A stretch of DNA of 64,000 bases, taken from positions 1,677,501 through 1,741,500 of the forward strand of contig NZ_CP009170.1 in NCBI RefSeq assembly GCF_000763575.1. Direction: 5' to 3'. This DNA comes from Thermoanaerobacter kivui. GTDB lineage: Bacteria > Bacillota > Thermoanaerobacteria > Thermoanaerobacterales > Thermoanaerobacteraceae. Position numbers and translations under genes: made by a program. The notes below the pieces were generated by a model, which was not told the origin of the DNA, searched no databases, and saw nothing but the letters and a program-made list of their open reading frames with translations. Positions 24,103 to 32,849 of this stretch are shown here, one piece after another (position 1 is the first letter of the stretch; each line of letters opens with the position of its first letter).

Positions 24103-25074
24103 TTATTTATTTAGTACTTCTTTATTGACAAGAGTGCGAGGCACTCTTCCTTCTATTATATCAATTATGTTTTGAGCCACAAGTATTGACATGTCCCTTC
24201 GCGCTTCTTCTGTTGCACTTCCTATATGAGGAAGCATTACGACATTGTCAAGCTGTGCTAATTCTTCTTCAAAGAGAGGCTCTCTTTCGTACACATCTAA
24301 ACCTGCTGCATATATGTCCTTGTTTTTTAACGCTTTTACAAGGGCTTTTTCGTCTACAACAGGACCTCTTCCTGTATTTATCAATATGGCAGACTCTTTC
24401 ATCAATTTTAATTCCCTTTCTCCAATCAAATGTCTCGTTTCAGGAGTTAATGGCACGTGTATGGAAACAAAATCAGATTCTTTTAACAAAGTATCCAAGT
24501 CTACATATTGCGCTCCTGTCTCTTCTTCAAACTCCTTCTTAGGACTTCGTGCAGTGTACAAAATCTTCATATCGAAGCCTTTTGCCATTTTAGCAAAAGC
24601 TTGTCCTATGCGGCCTGCACCTATTATTCCTAATGTCTTGCCTGTTACGCCTTTTCCTAAGAAAAGCATTGGCGCCCAACCTTGGAATTTTCCTGCTCTC
24701 ATAAATTTATCAGATTCTACCACTCTTCTTGCAGTTGCAAAAAGAAGAGCCCAAGCCAGTTCCGCAGTAGCGTTTGTCAACACATCAGGAGTATTTGTTA
24801 TGTACACTCCTCTTTTTGTAGCTTCTTCTAAATCTATATTGTCAAATCCTACAGCATAATTTGCAACAATTTTTACTTCTTTTGCAGCTTCAAAAAACTC
24901 TTTGTCTACTTTGTCTGTAAGCTGTGTGATTACAGCATTTTTGCCCTGTACTTTTTTAAGTAACTCTTCTTTTGTAAGCATTCTGTCGTAAGGGCTTACT
25001 TCTACCTCGCAATACTTTCTCAAAAGATTAAGTCCCTCTTCAGGAATAGCTCTTGTCACAAAGACTTTAAACAT
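24103..25074 (-). CDS. D-glycerate dehydrogenase / glyoxylate reductase (2-hydroxyacid dehydrogenase)
   Basis: A 323-residue D-isomer-specific 2-hydroxyacid dehydrogenase. It has the NAD(P) site GIIGAGRIGQAFAK (about 150-163), the Arg of NTGRGPVVDE (about 235), the Glu of YEREPLF (about 264) and the His of LPHIGSAT (about 283), which form the catalytic trio. It reduces glyoxylate or hydroxypyruvate, or works in reverse on glycerate. The ATG at 25074 has GGAGGAG at good distance; the GTG at 25083 overlaps that site. It is 17 bases after the AEC transporter gene, so the two are probably co-transcribed. Confidence 0.9.
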   Translation of the reverse strand: MFKVFVTRAIPEEGLNLLRKYCEVEVSPYDRMLTKEELLKKVQGKNAVITQLTDKVDKEFFEAAKEVKIVANYAVGFDNIDLEEATKRGVYITNTPDVLTNATAELAWALLFATARRVVESDKFMRAGKFQGWAPMLFLGKGVTGKTLGIIGAGRIGQAFAKMAKGFDMKILYTARSPKKEFEEETGAQYVDLDTLLKESDFVSIHVPLTPETRHLIGERELKLMKESAILINTGRGPVVDEKALVKALKNKDIYAAGLDVYEREPLFEEELAQLDNVVMLPHIGSATEEARRDMSILVAQNIIDIIEGRVPRTLVNKEVLNK

Positions 25075-25091
25075 TTGTATCACTCCTCCAA

Positions 25092-26012
25092 TTAAAATAT
25101 GTTAATCAATACCAAAAATATTGGTATTGTCAAAAACGAAATCAAGTTTGTAACAAACACCCCTGCAGAAGCAAAACTATTTTTTTCGCTCATTTGCCTC
25201 GCAACAATGGCTACTGTCATCATCGTTGGCATTGCTGCCTCTAAAGCTGCAACCTTTTTGGCATCAAGGGGTAAATTTAAAAAGTACACAATCCCAAAAG
25301 CTATTAAAGGAGACAAAATGAGCTTTATTATTGCTGCAAGATAAACAAAATAGTCTATATTGCTTTTTTTGATTATATACATGTTCATCCCTATAAACAT
25401 TATAGCCAGAGGAATAGTTACACTGCCTATCATTTGTGCACTTTTCAGTATTGCATCTGGTATTTTGATTCTTGATATCACTATTAAAAAACTCAAAGCA
25501 AGAGAAACAAAAGAAGGATTTAGAAGTTTTTTGAAACCATTCATATCAAAAGATTTTTCTTCAGACAAAATCCAAACTCCTAAAGTCCAAAATAAAGCTG
25601 TGTGCCCTAAATCGTAAAGGACAACATAAGGTATACTTTTATCTCCAAATAAGGCAATGTTTATGGGAAGCCCTAAAAATAAAGTATTGCTAAAAGAGGA
25701 GAGGGCATATAATGCATTTTTCTTTTCTTCTGGAGCTTTAAGTAATTTAAAAAAAGCCATTGAAACTAATAATGTCAAAACTAACGTGGAGGCGCTTACA
25801 AAAGGCAGTATGTAAGCAGTTCTAAGTAGTGCTGGCGTATAATTAGAATACATGTTGTGAAAGATAAGTAAAGGTGTTGTAACTAAAATGATTAAATCCG
25901 CCAGCATTTTAAAATGTTCTTGCTTAACTAATTTTATATAGGTGATATAATATCCTACTGCCATTACAATAAAAATCTCTACAAGTATCTCTGCCATTTT
26001 TGATATGACCAT
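25092..26012 (-). CDS. AEC (auxin efflux carrier) family transporter
   Basis: A membrane protein of about 306 residues with 10 hydrophobic segments, in the AEC/malonate-malate permease family (Mem_trans). Bacterial members move dicarboxylates or other organic acids. The start at 26012 is chosen because GAGGTGG precedes it by 7 bases. A TATAAT lies just upstream (about 26041 on the minus strand). Being co-oriented with and close to the hydroxyacid dehydrogenase suggests transport of a hydroxy- or keto-acid; this is inference. Confidence 0.85.
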   Translation of the reverse strand: MVISKMAEILVEIFIVMAVGYYITYIKLVKQEHFKMLADLIILVTTPLLIFHNMYSNYTPALLRTAYILPFVSASTLVLTLLVSMAFFKLLKAPEEKKNALYALSSFSNTLFLGLPINIALFGDKSIPYVVLYDLGHTALFWTLGVWILSEEKSFDMNGFKKLLNPSFVSLALSFLIVISRIKIPDAILKSAQMIGSVTIPLAIMFIGMNMYIIKKSNIDYFVYLAAIIKLILSPLIAFGIVYFLNLPLDAKKVAALEAAMPTMMTVAIVARQMSEKNSFASAGVFVTNLISFLTIPIFLVLINIF

Positions 26013-26080
26013 TTTGTTCCACCTCAATTGCCCTTACTTTTGATTATACCATAAATTTTAACTTTATATAAATAAAAGCA

Positions 26081-26107
26081 AAAGCTCAACCGCTGTGGTT
26101 GAGCTCA
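26081..26107 (-). terminator. Terminator after the sugar-isomerase fragment
   Basis: AGCTCAACCGC and its complement form an almost perfect stem (AGCTCAACC with GGTTGAGCT); on the minus strand TTTTGCTTTTAT follows. A closely similar hairpin ends the unit at 28977-28998. Confidence 0.85.
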
Positions 26108-26114
26108 TTTATTT

Positions 26115-26906
26115 CTACTTTACAAATTGGCTTAAATGTTTTAATCCTAAAAGAAGCCCTTCTTTTACTTTTTCTTCACTGCCTTCATATAGAGGGCCTT
26201 CATGTTCTATGCTTATTACCCCATCATATCCGTTGTCTTTTAACACCTTTATAAACTTGCCCCAATCTACATTTCCCATACCTGGCATTCGGTATCTCCA
26301 GTATCCAAATTCGCCATGCGTTCCTGTGTAAAGCTGTCTGTTGAAAACTCCATATCGCTTAAATTTATCCTCAAACACTTCTGTGTCTTTTGCGTGTACA
26401 TGAAATATTCTATCTTTAAACTCTGGTATCACATCTATATAGTCTATAAACTGCCAAACAAGATGGGAAGGGTCAAGATTTAGACCAAAGTTTTTAGAAG
26501 GTATCCTTCTAAACATCTCCTCCCAAAGCTCTGGTGTAAAAGATATGGTTCCTGGAAGGCCAGGTACCTGCCATCCTTCCATAGGGCAATTTTCGATTAT
26601 AATTTTTATTCCTTTGTCTTCCGCATAGCTTACTATATCGGTAAAAACTCTTTCAAATTCATCAAAATTGTCTTTGATGCTTTTTTCAATGTTCCTGCCT
26701 ACAAAAGTCCCCACCATGTCAGTCCCAAGCATTTTAGCTACATCAATGCACTTTTTTAAGTGATTGTTTATAAACTTTCTCTTTTCTGGGTCTCTATCAA
26801 GGTGGTTGTCATAATATGCAAGAGATGAAATTGTGAGCCCGTACTCCTTAAAATATTTTTTTATTTCTTCCGCCTCTTCAGGTGTGAGATTTTCTACATC
26901 ACTTCC
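26115..26906 (-). pseudogene. Sugar phosphate isomerase/epimerase, N-terminally truncated
   Basis: The open frame from 26906 encodes most of a xylose-isomerase-like TIM barrel: DVENLTPEEAEEIKKYFKEY, ISSLAYYDNHLDRDPEKR, IIIENCPMEGW, LNLDPSHLVWQ and HVHAKDTEV carry the metal-binding Glu, Asp and His residues of the family. The first strand and start codon are missing; the frame begins after a stop. It abuts a fragment of a second isomerase (26894-27034). Internal ATG codons could make a shorter protein, probably inactive. Downstream is a terminator. Confidence 0.75.
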
Positions 26907-27034
26907 TCAAGATTGTTTTTCAATAAATCTATTCCTACATGACTACCAGCAGCTTTTAATCCTAATTTATCAAGCGTTTTTCTTAATTCTGATGCTTTTA
27001 AACCGCCATATCCTGCAAACTTAGAAAGATTCAT
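26894..27034 (-). pseudogene. Fragment of a second sugar phosphate isomerase
   Basis: About 46 codons from 27034 to a TAG at 26894 encode KFAGYGGLKASELRKTLDKL, then LKAAGSHVGIDLLKNNLEE, an early segment of a different isomerase/epimerase. Both ends are junctions: the 5' end overlaps the tail of a Gfo/Idh fragment, and the 3' end runs into the truncated isomerase 26115..26906 in another frame. Confidence 0.7.
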
Positions 27035-27774
27035 TTGTAAACCTATTATTTAATCCTATCATAAACTTCCTTTTGTATTTATTTTTTGATTCAATGACCT
27101 CATAAGCTTCCTTTGCATTTAGAGTTATAGGTTTTTCACAATGCACATGAATTCCCTTTTCCATCGCTTTTATAGAAATAGGTGCATGTAAATAATTAGG
27201 AGTACATACGCTTATAAGGTCTAGTTTTTCTTTTTCAAACATTTCTTCATAATCTGTATAAACGTGAGGTATATTGTACTTTTCCGCTAATCTTTTTGCA
27301 GCCTCTATATCCGGATCAGATATGGCTACAATTTCAAGGCGACGTATAGCATGAGCCTTAGCAAAATATATTTCCCCTAGTTCACCATTTTGACAAACTT
27401 TATGTAAATATTGAGAATCTGGTCTAAATCGATTTTGATACCCTATAGTGAGTTTCTTACCTGTTTTCTTATATGCTTCCACCATCTTCTGGCATCTGCA
27501 GCAGTCTTAGCCATAGGCTTCTCACACATTACATGTTTTCCTGCATAAAGAGCATCAACAGTTATGTCTGCATGAGACTTGTTGGGAGTGCAAACATGAA
27601 CCACATCTATCGTTTTATCTTCAAGAAGTTTTTTGTAATCCGTATATACTTTCGCGTCTTTTGTACCATATTCTTTTGCCGCTTTTTGAGCCCTCTCTTC
27701 TATGATGTCACAAAAGGCCACCATTTTAACATTGTCTAGTTTTTAATTCCTACTCTAAGTTTCTCTTTTACCAT
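27021..27774 (-). pseudogene. Mosaic of two Gfo/Idh/MocA-family oxidoreductase genes
   Basis: A start at 27774 (after GGGGAGG) gives MVKEKLRVGI, then a stop. After a lost piece (the GxGxxG Rossmann loop is missing) the frame resumes at LDNVKMVAFCDIIEERA. It shifts once more near 27460 (TAADAR to MVEAYKKTGKKL; one missing A would restore it), then passes in frame from IYFAKAHAIRR into LEIVAISDPDIEAAKRLAEK, the N-terminal part of a second Gfo/Idh protein. That ends at FTNES. Neither enzyme can be complete. The set (two dehydrogenases, two isomerases, LacI regulator) suggests a lost inositol- or sugar-catabolic operon. Confidence 0.8.
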
Positions 27775-27831
27775 AAAAATTCCTCCCCTAATTATATTTA
27801 AATTTGTATTTTTAAGACAAAACTTTATTCT

Positions 27832-28824
27832 TTATTTTACTGTCGACTCTCTTATTATTAACTCATGCTCTAAAAAAATCCTCTGTGGTTCTTCTAATTT
27901 GCCACTCATGTGTTTTATCAGTAGTTCCATAGCAACACATCCTAAATCGTATTTTGGCTGTGAAATAGTTGTAAGCATAGGGTCATACATAGAAGCAAAG
28001 CTTATATCATCAAAGCCTACAACCGCTATATCCTCAGGGACTTTAAGCCCTTCTTCCTTTATCGCTCTTATAGCTCCAATAGCCATGATGTCAGAGATTG
28101 CAAATATGGCAGTAGGCCTTTCTTCCACCACCAAAAGCTGTTTCGCTGCTCTTACTCCGCTTTTAAAGCTGTAATCTCCGTATTTTATAAGCTTTTCGTC
28201 AAATTCTATCCCTGAATCTTCAAGAGCTTTTTTATAACCCGCTTCCCTCTGCTTTGTAGATACAAAGTTATTTTCACAGCTTATCATTCCTATTCTTTTA
28301 TGTCCCAATCCTATCAAGTGCTTTACTGCTTTGTAAGCTGCAGAAAAGTTGTCTATAGATACATATGAAACACCAGCTCCTTCTATGTATTCACAGCACT
28401 GAACGACAGGATAATTTTCTCCTATCAAAGTCAATTCTTCCTTACTCATTGTAGGCGCCATAAAAATAACGCCATCCGCTAATCTGTTTTTTAAAATTTC
28501 AAGATATACCTTTTCTCTGTTAATATCAGAATCAGTATTGCAAAGCATTACATTGTAACCATTTTTATGGGCTACATCTTCTATTCCTTTTACAACCCTT
28601 GCATAAAAAGGATTTGACACATTAGGCATCAAAGCCAATATCATTTTCGTTTCAGAACGTCTTAAATTTCTTCCAAGGAGATTTGGATGATAATTTAATT
28701 CTTTTATCGCTTTTAATACTCTTTCCTTTGTTTCTTCAGACACCGAGTCACGGCCATTTAAAACTCTTGATACTGTTGCAACAGAGACTCCCGCTCTTTT
28801 AGCAACTTCTCTAATATTAGCCAT
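27832..28824 (-). CDS. LacI-family transcriptional regulator
   Basis: A 330-residue repressor with an N-terminal HTH (NIREVAKRAGVSVATVSRVLNG, split as residues 3-24), a hinge helix near 50-60 and a periplasmic-binding-like sugar domain (60-330). GGAGG lies 7 bases before the ATG. Two TGTAA-N4-TTACA palindromes in its promoter region point to autoregulation. Its likely targets were the decayed dehydrogenase/isomerase genes 57 bases downstream on the same strand, so the regulator appears to have outlived its operon. The effector sugar is not predictable. Confidence 0.92.
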   Translation of the reverse strand: MANIREVAKRAGVSVATVSRVLNGRDSVSEETKERVLKAIKELNYHPNLLGRNLRRSETKMILALMPNVSNPFYARVVKGIEDVAHKNGYNVMLCNTDSDINREKVYLEILKNRLADGVIFMAPTMSKEELTLIGENYPVVQCCEYIEGAGVSYVSIDNFSAAYKAVKHLIGLGHKRIGMISCENNFVSTKQREAGYKKALEDSGIEFDEKLIKYGDYSFKSGVRAAKQLLVVEERPTAIFAISDIMAIGAIRAIKEEGLKVPEDIAVVGFDDISFASMYDPMLTTISQPKYDLGCVAMELLIKHMSGKLEEPQRIFLEHELIIRESTVK

Positions 28825-28834
28825 TGTAACCTCC

Positions 28835-28942
28835 TGTGTAACAGATTACATAATATTTTTCCTTGATTTTCAGAGACATAGCTAACAAAATGTGTAACGC
28901 ATTACATTTACTATTATACCTCTAAATTAAAAAAAAAATCAA
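28835..28942 (-). promoter_or_regulatory. LacI-type promoter with two operators
   Basis: On the minus strand TTGATT (28937-28942), 18 bases and TATAAT (28913-28918) form the promoter. Palindromes TGTAACGCATTACA (28893-28906, just after the -10) and TGTAACAGATTACA (28837-28850, in the leader) share TGTAA/TTACA arms, typical for LacI-family dimers. Confidence 0.75.
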
Positions 28943-28976
28943 TAGCAACAAATAAATTTTCATACTTTTACAAAAA

Positions 28977-28998
28977 GCTCAACCTTATCGGTTGAGCA
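28977..28998 (-). terminator. Terminator of the 29-kb small-gene unit
   Basis: GCTCAACC and GGTTGAGC pair around a short loop; TTTTTG follows on the minus strand. Confidence 0.88.
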
Positions 28999-29004
28999 AA
29001 AGTA

Positions 29005-29343
29005 TCATTCTAATGTTTTTATTTGCTCTTCAAGAGCTTGTATCTTATTTTTAAGGTATTCTAATTGCTGTAGTGCTTGTTGTTTTTGTTGCATCATCTC
29101 TTCTTTTTGATTGCCTTGCTGTCTTAATTCTTCCATCTTATTTTTAACTGTTTCAACTATTTTTTGTTTGCTATTGTCAAAAAACTCCATAGCTTTATTA
29201 ACAGCATCTTGCATATCTTCTATGCTCTTTTCTATTGATGGTTTCATATTTTCTTTTGCTTTTGGATAGAGCATTAAACTTAAAGCTGCTGCTCCAATCC
29301 CCCAGTAAAGCTTTCTGGAGGAAAGAAATTTTAAAATACCCAT
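29005..29343 (-). CDS. Hypothetical membrane-anchored coiled-coil protein
   Basis: A 112-residue protein with an N-terminal hydrophobic segment (LYWGIGAAALSLMLYPKA, about 11-28), then long amphipathic helices and a Gln-rich coiled coil (about 60-112). This resembles YtxH-like gas-vesicle/stress small proteins in layout, but no family is certain. The ATG at 29343 follows GGAGGAG. It lies downstream of 29412..29639 on the same strand, and a strong terminator follows. Confidence 0.6.
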   Translation of the reverse strand: MGILKFLSSRKLYWGIGAAALSLMLYPKAKENMKPSIEKSIEDMQDAVNKAMEFFDNSKQKIVETVKNKMEELRQQGNQKEEMMQQKQQALQQLEYLKNKIQALEEQIKTLE

Positions 29344-29411
29344 TTTCTTCTCTCCTCCTCTCTTTTGTTCCATTAATATTTTGCCCTCAATTTTTTATAT
29401 AATTTAATGTT

Positions 29412-29639
29412 TTATTTGCCAAAAATTATAACTTTTGTTATTGCTTTATATAAATCCTTTGCATTATATTTTTCACTAATTTTAGAAAAATATTGTAAAA
29501 ATTCTCCTATTGTCTCTTGCCATAAATTTACTATTTCATTCTTTTTAGACGGGTCTTTTTTATATTCCTTAAAAGACAATTCCATCGCATATTTTAAGGC
29601 ATCAACTGCCTTTTGAAATTCTTTTTTTATGTCATCCAT
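29412..29639 (-). CDS. Hypothetical all-helical protein (75 aa)
   Basis: Not recognised. The 75 residues are predicted wholly helical, with alternating charged and hydrophobic residues (MDDIKKEFQKAVDALKYAME and on). A GGAGG-type site (GGAGGTAAATAAT) precedes the ATG. It is 68 bases from the next gene and probably in one unit with it. No cysteine or catalytic motif is visible. Confidence 0.6.
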   Translation of the reverse strand: MDDIKKEFQKAVDALKYAMELSFKEYKKDPSKKNEIVNLWQETIGEFLQYFSKISEKYNAKDLYKAITKVIIFGK

Positions 29640-29711
29640 TATTATTTACCTCCAAAAAAGTATAATCTAAAGATAATATATGAAAATTATCACGATAGTG
29701 TCACAAAAAAG

Positions 29712-29732
29712 AAAAGGCTTTGTAGCCTTTTT
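29712..29732 (-). terminator. Terminator after the radical SAM gene
   Basis: AAAGGCT and AGCCTTT pair around TTGT; T-rich sequence (TTTTCTTTTTTG) follows on the minus strand. Confidence 0.75.
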
Positions 29733-29775
29733 ATAAGTTATTAAAAAATCCTTTCTTTGGTAGTATTTTACATCT

Positions 29776-30777
29776 TTAATTAACTATATTTATACTGTTA
29801 CCACATTTCTTACACTTATTGCCTTCCAATCCTTTTACATTAACATACCAGTTTTGCCTCTCTACAAGCAAATTGCCACAATAAGGGCAATTAGTATTAT
29901 TGTCAAATCCTATTACATTTCCTACATAGACAAAATTTAAATATTTTTTCCCTATCTCATAAGCTTTTTGAAGTGTAGCTATAGGAGTAGCTGGATTATT
30001 CATTTGATAATTTGGAAAATATCTTGAAAAATGTAATGGTATATTTTTGTCAATTTGAGAAAGCCATTTCACTAAGTTTTCTATTTCTTCTTCTTTGTCA
30101 TTTAAATCAGTAACAACTAAATTAGTAACCTCTACATGGCAATATTTCGAAACTTCTTCAACGGTTTTTAAAACGGGTTCTAATCTTCCACCAACAATCT
30201 TTTTATAAAAATCTTCTGTAAAGGCTTTTACGTCTATGTTCATGGCATCTACATAAGGAAGTATCTTTTTTAATGGCTCTAAATTTATATATCCATTTGT
30301 CACAAGTACAGTTTTTAACCCCTCTTTTTTAGCCTCAATCAATCCATCGTGTACATATTCATACCATATTAAAGGCTCATTGTAAGTAAAAGCAATCCCT
30401 ATATTGTCTCTTTGTCTTTTTGCTGCAGCAATCAATTGTTGGGGAGAGATGTAATCTCCTTCCCATTTTTGATGTGCTATTTCCCAATTTTGACAAAACT
30501 TACACTTTAAATTGCAGCCATAAGTCCCCACAGAAAATATATATCTGCCTGGATAAAAGTGATAAAGTGGCTTTTTCTCAATTGGGTCCATAGCTACAGA
30601 GGTTATAATTCCATAGTTTTCCGTCACAAGCCTACCATTTACATTTTTCCTCACATTGCAGACTCCGTACTTCCCTTCATTTATACGGCAATTGTGAGGA
30701 CATAATAAACATTCTACAACATTATTCTCTAGTTTTTTATAAAACATAGCTTCTTTTACCATTTTAAAAAGCGCCAC
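29776..30777 (-). CDS. amrS: AmmeMemoRadiSam system radical SAM enzyme
   Basis: A 333-residue radical SAM protein of the pyruvate-formate-lyase-activase-like AmmeMemoRadiSam group. The cluster motif CNLKCKFC is near residue 88. An N-terminal CLLCPHNC pair and a C-terminal zinc ribbon (CPYC, CKKC) are typical. The system always links three parts: this enzyme, a Memo-like protein and an AMMECR1 domain; the latter two are fused in the upstream gene. Its reaction is unknown. The start codon is GTG at 30777 with GGAG close by; an ATG five codons later is possible. Confidence 0.9.
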   Translation of the reverse strand: MALFKMVKEAMFYKKLENNVVECLLCPHNCRINEGKYGVCNVRKNVNGRLVTENYGIITSVAMDPIEKKPLYHFYPGRYIFSVGTYGCNLKCKFCQNWEIAHQKWEGDYISPQQLIAAAKRQRDNIGIAFTYNEPLIWYEYVHDGLIEAKKEGLKTVLVTNGYINLEPLKKILPYVDAMNIDVKAFTEDFYKKIVGGRLEPVLKTVEEVSKYCHVEVTNLVVTDLNDKEEEIENLVKWLSQIDKNIPLHFSRYFPNYQMNNPATPIATLQKAYEIGKKYLNFVYVGNVIGFDNNTNCPYCGNLLVERQNWYVNVKGLEGNKCKKCGNSINIVN

Positions 30778-30828
30778 ATCTCCATTACTAACTCAAATGG
30801 AGAAATGGCAATCCCTCCCTTTAAGTTT

Positions 30829-32235
30829 TTATTTATGCCTTTCAACTTCAAATTTTTCTATGGTGTAATCCTCATCTGGACTAATTCCAGCTTTTCTCAA
30901 AGCAATAGAAATTTGTTCTTCAACAGTGTCTACTCCTTCTAAGTCAGGTAAAAGCAATCCTGAACGATAGCCTTTTCTCACTATTACTCCATATTTTTTG
31001 GGGTTAAGCTCTTGTTTTGATTTAACAGGTTGAGGAGGTGTCAAAACATCCACTGAATACTCAATATCCTTTAGCTCACGCTCTTCTACATGTTCAAAAC
31101 GAGGGTCTTCAAAACCTGCACTTATGGCATTTTTTATTATTTCTTCTGCTATATTCTTTCTCTGTGGAACTACTGTACCTATACATCCTCTAAGTTCCCC
31201 ATCTTTATGAAGAGAGACAAATACTCCTGCTCTTTTTGTATACATTTCTTCAGGCAAACCTTCTGGAACTGGCATTGATTTTCTATATTTCACATAATAT
31301 TCAAGGCTTTCTCTGGCAAGTTTGACATATGGGTCTTCTTTTTGCCTTATCTCTTCAATTCTTTGTCTTTTTAACCTGTACAACTTTTCTAAAAGGCTTG
31401 TTCCTTTATACTGATCCACTTCAAATTGCGCAACACCATATCCTACGCCAAATGGCCCTTCATGGGATAATACTTTCGCTTTAACTTCATAACCATCAAG
31501 AGCTCCCAACATAACGCAAACCGATCTAAATCCACACTCTGCGGCTTCTTCAATTAAGCCTTTGTCCATGCCTATTATTTCTTCTACTTTCATATCAGAA
31601 AGCAAGTTTAAAAGTTTCTTGTCAAAAACTTCTCCCTTTGGCGTATAGCCATTCGGACTATTGGGAGTCAATTTGTGAGATAAATCCCCACTGGCGATAA
31701 AAACGACCTTTTTGTTTGAATTTCTTATAGCTTCTCCAATTGCAGTACCAAATTCATAAAGCTGTTCACAGGACAAAAATCCATAAGAAATATGGACTAA
31801 TTTAAAGTTAGAATAATGTTTTGTAACAAAATATAGAGGTACAATAGTTCCATGGTCAAGCTTTTTTGGAAGCACATATTTTTTGGCTAATTCATCATCT
31901 ACTTCTGCAATAGGTATATCTCTCTTTCTAGATTCTTCTACAATTTTTTCAACAAGCTCTAAATCATTCTCAAATTCAAACCTTACACCTCTTGCACCAA
32001 ACTGTCCAAGGTCTCCTTCTAAACGAGGAAAAACAGTCACTGCCACAGCATCTCTAAAAACGTATCCATGAGGAGTGACAACTATTATTGTATCAGGCTT
32101 TTTTTCTTTTATGTTGCTTGAAACAGTATTAAGTGAATCTATCGTCTTTTGAATCTTTTTTTCTTCTCCTCTCCCTACCTCAGGGACGATTATCGGTGGA
32201 TGAGGCATGAGATAACAAGACAACAAAACTCCCAT
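30829..32235 (-). CDS. AmmeMemoRadiSam protein: Memo-like and AMMECR1 domain fusion
   Basis: The N-terminal part (about 1-270) is a Memo-like/extradiol-dioxygenase-fold domain ([22 protein letters not shown]) and the C-terminal part (about 290-468) is an AMMECR1 domain with the hallmark LRGCIGT. Both are cytoplasmic and ancient; human homologues exist, but the shared chemistry with the radical SAM partner is unknown. The fusion is common in clostridia. The ATG at 32235 follows GAGGTG; the earlier in-frame ATG at 32265 has no such site. Co-transcribed with amrS, 51 bases apart. Confidence 0.92.
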   Translation of the reverse strand: MGVLLSCYLMPHPPIIVPEVGRGEEKKIQKTIDSLNTVSSNIKEKKPDTIIVVTPHGYVFRDAVAVTVFPRLEGDLGQFGARGVRFEFENDLELVEKIVEESRKRDIPIAEVDDELAKKYVLPKKLDHGTIVPLYFVTKHYSNFKLVHISYGFLSCEQLYEFGTAIGEAIRNSNKKVVFIASGDLSHKLTPNSPNGYTPKGEVFDKKLLNLLSDMKVEEIIGMDKGLIEEAAECGFRSVCVMLGALDGYEVKAKVLSHEGPFGVGYGVAQFEVDQYKGTSLLEKLYRLKRQRIEEIRQKEDPYVKLARESLEYYVKYRKSMPVPEGLPEEMYTKRAGVFVSLHKDGELRGCIGTVVPQRKNIAEEIIKNAISAGFEDPRFEHVEERELKDIEYSVDVLTPPQPVKSKQELNPKKYGVIVRKGYRSGLLLPDLEGVDTVEEQISIALRKAGISPDEDYTIEKFEVERHK

Positions 32236-32286
32236 TTTTAACACCTCGACACTTCTTCTTCTCATAATTGATTATACCACAATAGC

Positions 32287-32332
32287 AAAAGCTTCATCCC
32301 AATTAAATTAATATAAGGGTGAAGCTTTTTAA
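32287..32332 (-). terminator. Hairpin terminator
   Basis: AAAAGCTTCATCCC and GGGTGAAGCTTTTT pair with one mismatch around an AT-rich loop. T-rich flanks lie on both sides; it ends the nucleotidyltransferase fragment. Confidence 0.75.
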
Positions 32333-32335
32333 AAA

Positions 32336-32497
32336 TTACATAATAACAGCAATATCAATATCACTTTCACTAGTATAATTGCCTTTCGCATAAGAACCAT
32401 ATAAATAAACTTTCTCAATGTTCATTTCTTTTTTGACTAATTCGGCGTATTCTCTAGCAATCTTTTCTACGGTTTTTCTATCAATGAAAGTAGCCAT
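32336..32497 (-). pseudogene. MNT-type nucleotidyltransferase, truncated (53 aa)
   Basis: The frame starts with ATG at 32497 after AAAGGTGATG and has YLYGSYAKG, then SESDIDIAVI: the GS and DxD motifs of minimal nucleotidyltransferases (MNT/HEPN antitoxin type). The protein stops at 53 residues, before the third acidic residue, about half the usual length. No HEPN partner is adjacent. It is probably a fragment. Confidence 0.6.
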
Positions 32498-32600
32498 TAT
32501 CTCATCACCTTTATCTTCTCAATGCTAAAGTGGTAAATTCATATTTTAAACTACTATACCTCATTCCTCATCTTTCTTTATATATTTCCTAATTACTCCC

Positions 32601-32846
32601 TCAAAAATAATATCTAATTGACAATAATAAGCCAGCAAGAATATATGCAAAAGCTGTGTTTTGTTGTATAAAAAATCTCACGTCTACGTAAAGTATTAAA
32701 ATAACAGCAACAGTAATCACAAAGTTTATAAGCATCCACCAAAAGTGTTTTTTAAAGGCTTTCCAAAATTCTTTCCAGACTCCTTCTCTTTCGTCTTTTC
32801 TTAAAAGATGCACAGAATGAAAAAGAGCTTCTGTGGATTGAAAAAT
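32601..32846 (-). pseudogene. DUF624 (YesL-like) membrane protein fragment
   Basis: The open minus frame gives TEALFHSVHLLRKDEREGVW, then KEFWKAFKKHFWW and two transmembrane helices, ending in a stop after LLLSIRYYF. This is the central part of a DUF624/YesL protein. The N-terminal two helices and the C-terminus are missing, and there is no ribosome-binding site. YesL-type proteins sit near sugar ABC transporters, consistent with the nearby decay of sugar genes. Confidence 0.55.
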
Positions 32847-32849
32847 TGT

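Noticed and set aside
24186-24859. 118-aa and 204-aa plus-strand frames
   Set aside because: Both are shadows of the D-glycerate dehydrogenase gene on the other strand, which has all catalytic motifs.
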